In this document: piece by piece, positions 1 to 5,376 of the stretch
Position numbering within the stretch: position 1 is the first letter of the stretch
Layout of the letters: the number at the start of each line of letters is the position of its first letter
NCBI GenBank assembly: GCA_002327405.1
Contig: DCVO01000130.1
Span: 1 to 6,108 of the forward strand
Reading direction: 5' to 3'
DNA from: Thiobacillus sp. UBA2186
Lineage (GTDB): Bacteria > Pseudomonadota > Gammaproteobacteria > Burkholderiales > Thiobacillaceae
DNA: 6,108 bases
Program-made: the position numbers and the translations under genes
Notes under the pieces: model-generated
Seen by the model: only the letters and a program-made list of their open reading frames with translations
Databases searched by the model: none
Told to the model about the DNA's origin: nothing

Positions 1-24
1 GTTCGAACCCGTCAGCACCCACCA
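1..24 (+). tRNA. tRNA, 3' end only (probably tRNA-Val)
   Basis: The window opens inside a tRNA. Visible are the T-loop TTCGAAC (2-8), the 3' half of the T-stem CCGTC (9-13), the 3' acceptor strand AGCACCC (14-20), discriminator A (21) and an encoded CCA (22-24). The acceptor strand implies a 5' end GGGTGCT, which together with discriminator A fits bacterial tRNA-Val. The position just before tRNA-Asp and ppiD also fits the known betaproteobacterial order hupB, tRNA-Val, tRNA-Asp, ppiD. The anticodon lies outside the window, so the amino acid identity is inferred, not seen. Confidence 0.78.
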
Positions 25-53
25 ATACGACGCCTGAGCGCGTCCAGCCAAAC

Positions 54-82
54 AAAAAAGCCCGCGTTCGCGGGTTTTTTTT
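54..82 (+). terminator. Rho-independent terminator after the first tRNA
   Basis: The stem is CCCGC (61-65) with GCGGG (70-74), around a four-base loop GTTC. It is preceded by an A-run (54-59) and followed by eight T (75-82). It lies about 30 bases after the end of the tRNA, so it should end that transcript and make tRNA-Asp depend on its own promoter. The flanking A and T runs would also allow termination on the opposite strand. Confidence 0.85.
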
Positions 83-134
83 GTAGTCCCTTCGACGCGG
101 CGTGCCATGGTCCATTCGATCGCATTACGGGGCG

Positions 135-197
135 AAAAAATGATTTTTTTGTTCATAACCCATCCATTTTTTTGTGCCATGTGTATAATTGCGGCCT
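135..197 (+). promoter_or_regulatory. Promoter of tRNA-Asp with UP-like element
   Basis: A perfect -10 hexamer TATAAT lies at 184-189. The bases after it (191-196, GCGGCC) form a GC-rich discriminator, a hallmark of stringently controlled stable-RNA promoters. If transcription starts near 197, the A/T block at 135-150 (six A, TGA, seven T) falls at about -47 to -62, where an UP element binds the alpha C-terminal domain of RNA polymerase. No good -35 hexamer is visible at 16-18 base spacing (161-166 reads CATCCA), so the UP element or an activator may compensate. The expected leader (about 198-235) can form a hairpin, TGCGCT (197-202) with AGCGCA (222-227), next to the tRNA 5' processing site. 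Nothing else is recognisable in 83-134. Confidence 0.7.
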
Positions 198-235
198 GCG
201 CTTGAGGGGGTGTTTGCCGATAGCGCACAGATTCT

Positions 236-312
236 GGAGCGGTAGTTCAGTTGGTTAGAATACCGGCCTGTCACGCCGGGGGTCGCGGGTTCGAGTCCCG
301 TCCGCTCCGCCA
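236..312 (+). tRNA. tRNA-Asp (anticodon GUC)
   Basis: This is a complete 77-base tRNA with encoded CCA (310-312). The acceptor stem GGAGCGG (236-242) pairs with CCGCTCC (302-308). The anticodon stem CCGGC (263-267) pairs with GCCGG (275-279) around the loop CTGTCAC, giving anticodon GTC at 270-272. The T-arm is GCGGG (285-289), loop TTCGAGT, CCCGT (297-301), with one G-U pair. The discriminator is G (309), the aspartate identity base. The sequence is nearly identical to E. coli tRNA-Asp as I remember it. It has its own promoter upstream and terminator downstream, so it is a single-gene transcription unit that reads aspartate codons GAC and GAU. Confidence 0.98.
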
Positions 313-318
313 ATACCG

Positions 319-347
319 AAAAAAAGCGAACGCGAGTTCGCTTTTTT
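319..347 (+). terminator. Rho-independent terminator of tRNA-Asp
   Basis: The stem GCGAAC (326-331) pairs perfectly with GTTCGC (336-341) and is closed by a GCGA tetraloop of the stable GNRA class. A seven-A run (319-325) precedes it and six T (342-347) follow. It begins about 14 bases after the CCA end and separates the tRNA unit from ppiD. Confidence 0.92.
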
Positions 348-426
348 CTTTTCTGCCGGCGAAAGCCGTACACATCGCCGCCGTTTCGGGCGACAATTAT
401 CTTTTATCGTTGTTTCAGAGACAGAT

Positions 427-2322
427 ATGCTGGAAGCCATACGTAAACGGGCTCAGGGCTGGTTAGTCAAGCTCATCCTCGCCCTCATCACCATTCCCTT
501 CGCGCTGTGGGGCATCGACGCCTACTTCAGCTCGGGCGGAGGCAACGAGGTGATTGCAGAGGTGGGCGATTCCGGCGTGACCCGCCAGGCCTATAACGAC
601 ATGTTGAAGGAGCAGGCCAACAGCATGCGCCAGGCGATGGGGCCCAATTTCGATCCTGCCATCGTCGAGAGCGCGGACTTTCGCGAGAATGTCCTGAAGG
701 CGATGACGGAAGAAGAGGCTATGGTGCAGGAGGCCAATGCCGCCGGCCTGCAGGTGAGCGATGAGCAGATCGCCGCGATTCTGCAGCAGGTACCGGCATT
801 CCAGGAGAACGGGAAATTTTCCCCCGAACTCTACAAGAAAAGGCTGGAGAAACGCGGCTACAGCGAGAAGTATTACGAATATCTGATCAGGCGCGAGGTC
901 AGCGTGGGGATCATGCGCCATCCCATCCTGGCGGGCGCCCTGTTGTCCTCGACCAGCGCCGACCTGGTCACGAAGATCGCCGGCCAGCGCCGCGAGATTT
1001 CCTGGCATGACATCAACCCCGCAACGGTTGCCGGCCGGGTGAATGTTGCCGACAAGGACATCCAGACCTACTATGAGGCGCACAAGGCCGAGTATGTGGA
1101 GCCCGAGGCCGTACGCGCCGAATACGCCGTGCTGTCGCTGGAACAAATGGCCAACGCCATCCAGCCCAGCGAAAAGGAAATCCAGGATTATTACGCCGCC
1201 AATGCCGCCAAGCTCGGCCCGCCCGAAACGCGCAGTGCCAGCCATATCCTGATTGAAGCGCCTGAGGGGGATATCGCGGCGCGCAAGCAGGCCAGGGCCA
1301 AGGCCGAAGCCTTGCTGGCCGCGGTGCAGAAGGCGCCCAGGACCTTTGCCGATGTCGCGAAGCGCGAGTCCCAGGATCCGGGTTCGGCAGCCGAAGGCGG
1401 CAGCTTGGGCAGTTTCGAACGCGGCATGATGGAGAAACCTTTCGAGGATGCGGTGTTCTCGATGAAGCCGGGCGAGATGCGCCTGGCGGAAACCAAATAC
1501 GGCTTCCACATCATCCGGCTTGACGGTGTCCAGGACAAGACGCCGCCGCTGGCATCCGTGCGCGCCCAGATCGAGATGGAACTCCGCAGGGGACAGGCGC
1601 AGAAACACTACGCCGAGGCTGCGGAGAATTTCAGCAACCTCGTCTATGAACAGGCTGCGAGCCTGAAGCCTGCGACAGACGCCTTGAAGCTGTCCGTCCA
1701 GACCACCGACTGGATGACGCGGCAGGGCAAGCACGCGGCGCCATTCGATTCCGCCAAGCTGCTGGACGCGGTTTTCTCCACGGATGCCATCAAGAGCCGG
1801 CAGAACGTCGAACCCATCGAAACCAGCCGCAACACCATGGTGGCGGTACGCGTGATCGATCATCGGCCGGCGAGGCAGAAATCCTTGACGGAAGTCTCTG
1901 CCGACATTCGCGGCAAGCTTCTGGCCGAGCAGACCGCCGCCCTGGTCGCGAAGCAGGGGCAGGCGCGGATCGCGGAACTGGGCCAGGGCAAGGAACCCGC
2001 CGGCATCGGCTGGTCGGCATTCAAGATGATCGGCCGCCAGCAGCCCGAAGGCCTGGATGCCAAGACCGTCCAGGCCATCATGCGTGCCGATGCGGCCAAG
2101 CTGCCAGCCTATGTGGGGGCAGCCATGCCCGATGGCAGCTACCGCATCGTGCGGGTAACGCGGGTCGTCGAAGATACCGTTGCCAACCCCATGCTGCGTG
2201 CCGCAGTGGATGCAGGCCTGCGTCAGGCCTATGCACGCAGCGATGCGGTGGCGCAACTGGAGCTTGCCAAGGCCTCGCAGAAAATCGAGATCAAGTCCGG
2301 TGCGCTGGACAAGAAGGAATAG
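427..2322 (+). CDS. ppiD: PpiD, membrane-anchored periplasmic peptidyl-prolyl isomerase/chaperone
   Basis: This 631-residue protein is close in length to E. coli PpiD (623). The family is held in the inner membrane by its N-terminus and assists proteins leaving the SecYEG translocon. A short basic N-terminus (R6, K7, R8) precedes one membrane segment at about residues 13-30, so the bulk is periplasmic. A glycine patch (37-39) leads into a SurA_N-like chaperone region (about 40-240). A parvulin rotamase domain (about 268-368) contains SASHILI (270-276), GGSLGSF (324-330) and YGFHII (358-363). The remainder to 631 is a second chaperone-like region. The start at 427 gives the family-typical N-terminus (MLEAIRKRAQGW). 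A weak AGAGA (417-421) lies five bases upstream as a ribosome binding site. I could not place its promoter in 348-426 with confidence. The domain keeps both histidines typical of active parvulins (H273, H361). The gene is monocistronic here and ends at the shared terminator 15 bases or so downstream. Confidence 0.95.
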   Translation: MLEAIRKRAQGWLVKLILALITIPFALWGIDAYFSSGGGNEVIAEVGDSGVTRQAYNDMLKEQANSMRQAMGPNFDPAIVESADFRENVLKAMTEEEAMVQEANAAGLQVSDEQIAAILQQVPAFQENGKFSPELYKKRLEKRGYSEKYYEYLIRREVSVGIMRHPILAGALLSSTSADLVTKIAGQRREISWHDINPATVAGRVNVADKDIQTYYEAHKAEYVEPEAVRAEYAVLSLEQMANAIQPSEKEIQDYYAANAAKLGPPETRSASHILIEAPEGDIAARKQARAKAEALLAAVQKAPRTFADVAKRESQDPGSAAEGGSLGSFERGMMEKPFEDAVFSMKPGEMRLAETKYGFHIIRLDGVQDKTPPLASVRAQIEMELRRGQAQKHYAEAAENFSNLVYEQAASLKPATDALKLSVQTTDWMTRQGKHAAPFDSAKLLDAVFSTDAIKSRQNVEPIETSRNTMVAVRVIDHRPARQKSLTEVSADIRGKLLAEQTAALVAKQGQARIAELGQGKEPAGIGWSAFKMIGRQQPEGLDAKTVQAIMRADAAKLPAYVGAAMPDGSYRIVRVTRVVEDTVANPMLRAAVDAGLRQAYARSDAVAQLELAKASQKIEIKSGALDKKE

Positions 2323-2339
2323 GGCCGCAAGCCTGAATG

Positions 2340-2370
2340 AAAAAAACGCGCCGATGGGCGCGTTTTTTTT
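2340..2370. terminator. Bidirectional terminator shared by ppiD and fabI
   Basis: The stem ACGCGCC (2346-2352) pairs with GGCGCGT (2357-2363) around the loop GATG. A seven-A run (2340-2346) lies on one side and eight T (2363-2370) on the other. It sits between two convergent stop codons: ppiD TAG at 2320-2322 on +, and fabI TAA complementary to 2389-2391 on -. Read on either strand it gives a GC hairpin followed by a U-run, so it can end both transcripts. Confidence 0.93.
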
Positions 2371-2388
2371 GCCAGCGAGGCAAGGCTT

Positions 2389-3171
2389 TTACACTTCGGC
2401 GCCGGCAGTGGTATTGAAGCCGGCATCCACATAGGTGATTTCGCCGGTAATGCCCGAAGCCAGGTCGGACAGCAGGAAGGCTGCGGCGTTGCCGACCTCT
2501 TCGATGGTGACGTTGCGGCGCAGCGGCGAATTCTTGGCGACGATGTCCAGCTTGTTGTTGAAATTGGCGATGCCGCTCGCGGCCAGGGTGCGGATCGGGC
2601 CGGCGGAAACGGCGTTCACGCGGATGCCGAGCGGGCCGAGACTTTGCGCCATGTAATACACGCCGGATTCGAGGCTGGCTTTGGCCAGGCCCATGACGTT
2701 GTAGTTGGGCACCGAACGGACGGCGCCCAGGTAGGTCAGCGTCAGCAGTGCGGCATTGCGTCCTTCCATCATCGGCAGCGCGGCCTTGGCCAGGGCGGCG
2801 AAGCTGTAGGAACTGATATCGTGGGCGATGCGGAAGTTTTCACGCGTCACCGCCTCCAGGTAGCTGCCGGCCAGGGCCTGCTTGGGCGCGAAGGCGATGG
2901 AATGCACCAGTCCGTCCAGGCCGTCCCATTTTTTGCTCAGTTCGCTGAAGACTGCGGCGATCTCATCGTCGCTGGAGACATCGCAAGGCAGGGCGATGCC
3001 GGAGCCGAACTCCTTGGCGAATTCGACCACGCGGTCCCTGGCACGGTCACCTTGGTAGGTGAAGGCGAGTTCGGCGCCTTCGCGCCTGCAGGCGCCGGCG
3101 ATGCCGTAGGCGATGGAGCGGTTGCTGATCAGTCCGGTGATGAGGATTTTTTTTCCCGCGAGAAAACCCAT
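2389..3171 (-). CDS. fabI: Enoyl-[acyl-carrier-protein] reductase (NADH), FabI
   Basis: FabI reduces trans-2-enoyl-ACP to acyl-ACP with NADH, the last step of each type II fatty acid elongation cycle in the cytoplasm. The protein has 260 residues, the usual FabI length, and aligns by eye with E. coli FabI nearly end to end. It is a short-chain dehydrogenase-like Rossmann fold, with the cofactor loop [15 protein letters not shown] at 11-25 and a CDV motif at 63-65. The catalytic set is Y147 (in TYLGA), Y157 and K164 ([12 protein letters not shown]), matching E. coli Y146, Y156 and K163 with a one-residue insertion near 136. The substrate-loop signature [13 protein letters not shown] (189-201) and VDAGF (248-252) are present. 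Residue 93 is Ala where E. coli has Gly. The ATG at 3171 gives the family-typical [13 protein letters not shown] start and has a good AAGGA ribosome binding site (complement of 3178-3182) six bases upstream. It is a single-gene unit, divergent from the ABC operon and separate from other fab genes. Confidence 0.97.
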   Translation of the reverse strand: MGFLAGKKILITGLISNRSIAYGIAGACRREGAELAFTYQGDRARDRVVEFAKEFGSGIALPCDVSSDDEIAAVFSELSKKWDGLDGLVHSIAFAPKQALAGSYLEAVTRENFRIAHDISSYSFAALAKAALPMMEGRNAALLTLTYLGAVRSVPNYNVMGLAKASLESGVYYMAQSLGPLGIRVNAVSAGPIRTLAASGIANFNNKLDIVAKNSPLRRNVTIEEVGNAAAFLLSDLASGITGEITYVDAGFNTTAGAEV

Positions 3172-3177
3172 GTCTAG

Positions 3178-3209
3178 TCCTTGCAGCAGATTCGAATAGG
3201 CGAATTATA
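3178..3209 (-). promoter_or_regulatory. fabI -10 element, leader and ribosome binding site
   Basis: On the minus strand a perfect TATAAT is complementary to 3204-3209, about 32 bases upstream of the fabI ATG. Transcription should start near 3197, giving a short leader of roughly 25 bases. That leader carries AAGGA (complement of 3178-3182), six bases before the ATG. The -35 position at 17-base spacing (complement of 3227-3232) reads TCAAGG, a poor match to TTGACA, so the -35 call is uncertain. Confidence 0.65.
3190..3205. repeat. Inverted repeat ATTCG-N6-CGAAT at the fabI start site (candidate operator)
   Basis: ATTCG (3190-3194) and CGAAT (3201-3205) form a perfect inverted repeat with a six-base spacer. 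An inner eight-base palindrome ATTCGAAT lies at 3190-3197. The repeat covers the predicted fabI start site and touches its -10 hexamer, the usual position of a repressor site. Short palindromes arise by chance in A/T-rich intergenic DNA, and I do not recognise the half-site of a named fatty-acid regulator, so its function is only a suggestion. Confidence 0.3.
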
Positions 3210-3211
3210 CG

Positions 3212-3238
3212 CTGACAGGCAGCCAGCCTTGATACACT
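3212..3238 (+). promoter_or_regulatory. Candidate promoter of the ABC transporter operon
   Basis: CTGACA (3212-3217) matches the -35 consensus TTGACA at five of six bases. TACACT (3233-3238) matches TATAAT at four of six. The spacing is 15 bases, shorter than the optimal 17; CACTAT (3235-3240) would restore 17 but is a weaker -10. From TACACT the start site would fall at about 3245-3247, essentially on the ATG. It overlaps the upstream side of the fabI promoter on the other strand. Confidence 0.35.
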
Positions 3239-3246
3239 ATCCGGCC

Positions 3247-5376
3247 ATGCGCAACTGGATATTTCTCCTCCTCCTGCCGGCTTTGCTTTCGGGTTGCGGC
3301 GAAGCCTGGAACAATCCCTATCCGCAGGAGGATGCAGGCACCGATACGTTTTACACCGTATTCGAGGAGCGCCCCAAGCATCTCGATCCGGCGCGCTCCT
3401 ACAGCAGCAACGAGGTCGAATTTACCGGCCAGATCTACGAGCCGCCGCTGCAATACCATTTCCTCAAGCGCCCCTATACGCTGGAGCCGCTGACCACGGA
3501 CGGCATGCCGGCGGTGCGCTACTGGGGCAAGGACGGCCGCGAACTGCCCCAGAACAGCTCGCCCGAGAACATCGCCCGCACCACCTACGACATCACCATC
3601 CGGCCCGGCATCCGCTACCAGCCGCATCCCGCCTTTGCCGTTCTGCCGGACGGCAAGCCGCGCTATCTTGGCCTGTCCGTGCAGGACCTCGAGAAAATCG
3701 ACACGCTGGGGGATTTCGAACATGCCGGCAGCCGCGAACTCACGGCCGAGGATTATGTATACGAGATCAAGCGCCTGGCCAGCCCACGGCTCAACTCGCC
3801 CATTTTCGGACTGATGAGCGAATATATCGAAGGGCTGGACGATCTCAACAAACAACTGGTGAAGGCGGCCGAGTCGCTGCCGAAGGATGCCTGGTTCGAT
3901 CTGCGTCCTTATGGGTTCGCCGGCGCCAAGGCTACCGGAAAACACAGCTTCCGCATCACCCTGAAGGCGCATTACCCGCAGTTCATCTACTGGCTGGCGA
4001 TGCCCTTCTTCGCGCCCGTTCCCTGGGAGGCCGAGCGCTTCTACGCCCAGCCCGGCATGGCCGAGCGCAATCTCAACCTCGACTGGTTCCCGGTCGGCAC
4101 CGGGCCCTTCATGCTGAGCGAGAACGACCCCAACCGCCGCATGGTGCTGTCGCGCAATCCCAATTTCCATGGCGAGACCTACCCCACGGAAGGCGAGACC
4201 GGCGACGCGGAAAAGGGCCTGCTGGCGGATGCGGGCAAGCCGCTGCCGCTCATGGGGCGTGCGGTGTTCACCCTGGAGAAGGAGGATATCCCGCAGTGGA
4301 ACAAATTCCTGCAGGGTTATTACGACAGCTCCGGCATCAGTTCCGACAACTTCGACCAGGCGGTGCAATTCTCGCCCGAGGGCGAGGCCGACCTCACGCC
4401 GGACATGAAAGAAAAGGGCATCAAACTGGTGACGGCGATCACCACTTCCAACCGTTACATGGGCTTCAACATGCGGGATCCGCTGATCGGCCATGCCGGC
4501 GGCGAGGCGGCGCGCAAATTGCGCCAGGCCATTTCCATCGCGGTGGACTACGAGGAGTTCATTTCGATTTTTCTCAACGGCCGCGGCATTGCCGCGCACG
4601 GCGCGCTGCCGCCGGGCATTTTCGGCTACCGGGAAGATTTCAACCCGGTGGTCTATGCTGCCCCCGGCAAGCGGCGTGGCCTCGATGAGGCGAAAAAGCT
4701 GCTGGCCGAGGCCGGTTATCCCAACGGCCGCAGCGCCAGTACCGGCGAGCCGCTGGTGCTGTATTTCGACACTGCCGCCACCGGACCCGACGCCAAGTCG
4801 CGGCTCGACTGGCTGATCAAGCAGTTCAGGAAGATCGACATCCAGCTGGTGATCCGCGCCACCGACTACAACCGCTTCCAGGACAAGATGCTGCGCGGCA
4901 ATGCGCAGATATTCGAATGGGGCTGGAACGCCGATTATCCCGACCCGGAAAACTTCCTGTTCCTGCTTTACGGGCCGAACGCCAAGGCCGGCAAGAACGG
5001 CGAGAACGCCGCCAATTACAGCAATCCCGAATTCGACCGCCTGTTCGCGCAGATGAAGGGCATGGCCAACGGCCCGCAACGACAGGCCGTGATCGACCGC
5101 ATGACGGGGCTGTTGCGCGAGGACGCCCCCTGGCTGTTCGGTTTCTTTCCCAAGGGCTTCAGTCTGCAGCATGCCTGGGTCGGCAACGTGAAACCCAATC
5201 TCATGGCCAACAACACGCTCAAGTACCGGCGCATCGATGCCGAGCTGCGTCAGCAGAACATTGCGCAATGGAACCGGCCGGTGCTGTGGCCCTTCGCTGC
5301 ATGCGCCCTCGTATTGCTGGCCCTGGTCTTGCCCGCCTGGCGCCAATACCGCAGGCACGAGGAAGGGCGCGCATGA
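3247..5376 (+). CDS. ABC transporter solute-binding lipoprotein, family 5 (peptide/nickel type), with C-terminal membrane segment
   Basis: This protein should capture a solute, probably a peptide or similar compound, and hand it to the permease encoded just downstream. I chose ATG 3247 because it gives a clean lipoprotein signal peptide: MRN, a hydrophobic core, and lipobox LSGC with Cys17. An in-frame TTG at 3181 would add 22 unlikely residues in front and sits in fabI's leader. No clear Shine-Dalgarno precedes 3247. The 709-residue protein carries SBP_bac_5 hallmarks: FYTVFEERPKHLDPA near the N-terminus (35-49), the TYDITIRPGIRY block (113-124), ELTAEDYVYEIKRL (164-177), VGTGPFML (283-290) and GWNADYPDPENFL (559-571). 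Typical members have about 500-550 residues. The excess includes a segment around 130-163 and a C-terminal tail. That tail has a hydrophobic stretch (about 679-698, LWPFAACALVLLALVLPAW) followed by a basic end, predicted to be a second, transmembrane anchor. The stop overlaps the permease start (ATGA, 5373-5376), indicating one operon with coupled translation. Substrate is unknown. Confidence 0.9.
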   Translation: MRNWIFLLLLPALLSGCGEAWNNPYPQEDAGTDTFYTVFEERPKHLDPARSYSSNEVEFTGQIYEPPLQYHFLKRPYTLEPLTTDGMPAVRYWGKDGRELPQNSSPENIARTTYDITIRPGIRYQPHPAFAVLPDGKPRYLGLSVQDLEKIDTLGDFEHAGSRELTAEDYVYEIKRLASPRLNSPIFGLMSEYIEGLDDLNKQLVKAAESLPKDAWFDLRPYGFAGAKATGKHSFRITLKAHYPQFIYWLAMPFFAPVPWEAERFYAQPGMAERNLNLDWFPVGTGPFMLSENDPNRRMVLSRNPNFHGETYPTEGETGDAEKGLLADAGKPLPLMGRAVFTLEKEDIPQWNKFLQGYYDSSGISSDNFDQAVQFSPEGEADLTPDMKEKGIKLVTAITTSNRYMGFNMRDPLIGHAGGEAARKLRQAISIAVDYEEFISIFLNGRGIAAHGALPPGIFGYREDFNPVVYAAPGKRRGLDEAKKLLAEAGYPNGRSASTGEPLVLYFDTAATGPDAKSRLDWLIKQFRKIDIQLVIRATDYNRFQDKMLRGNAQIFEWGWNADYPDPENFLFLLYGPNAKAGKNGENAANYSNPEFDRLFAQMKGMANGPQRQAVIDRMTGLLREDAPWLFGFFPKGFSLQHAWVGNVKPNLMANNTLKYRRIDAELRQQNIAQWNRPVLWPFAACALVLLALVLPAWRQYRRHEEGRA

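Noticed and set aside
348..426. Promoter for ppiD
   Set aside because: A/T-rich bits such as AATTATC (395-401) and TTTTATC (402-408) are present, but no -35/-10 pair at acceptable spacing could be supported.
125..466. Short open frames on both strands across the tRNA-Asp gene (125-373 -, 255-440 -, 251-466 +)
   Set aside because: They translate the tRNA and its terminator. Phrases such as ERTGLEPATPGV and GADGTRTRDPRR are well-known false proteins read from tRNA genes in databases.
463..2256. 597-codon open frame antisense to ppiD
   Set aside because: It is a mirror of ppiD caused by high GC in third codon positions. It has no recognisable domain, is rich in H, G and R, and covers a clearly conserved gene.
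2644..3177. 177-codon plus-strand frame opposite fabI
   Set aside because: Shadow of fabI, which matches the known enzyme along its full length.
3181..3246. TTG start at 3181 for the solute-binding protein
   Set aside because: It would place 22 polar residues before the signal peptide and bury the lipobox. The ATG at 3247 gives a proper lipoprotein signal.
3294..4688. 464-codon plus-strand frame inside the solute-binding protein gene
   Set aside because: A +1 frame shadow, rich in R, A, G and H, without family motifs. The overlapping frame is continuous and matches the family throughout.
3205..5358. 717-codon open frame antisense to the solute-binding protein gene
   Set aside because: Same codon-bias artefact. 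The plus-strand reading has a lipobox and family motifs, and the antisense product has none.
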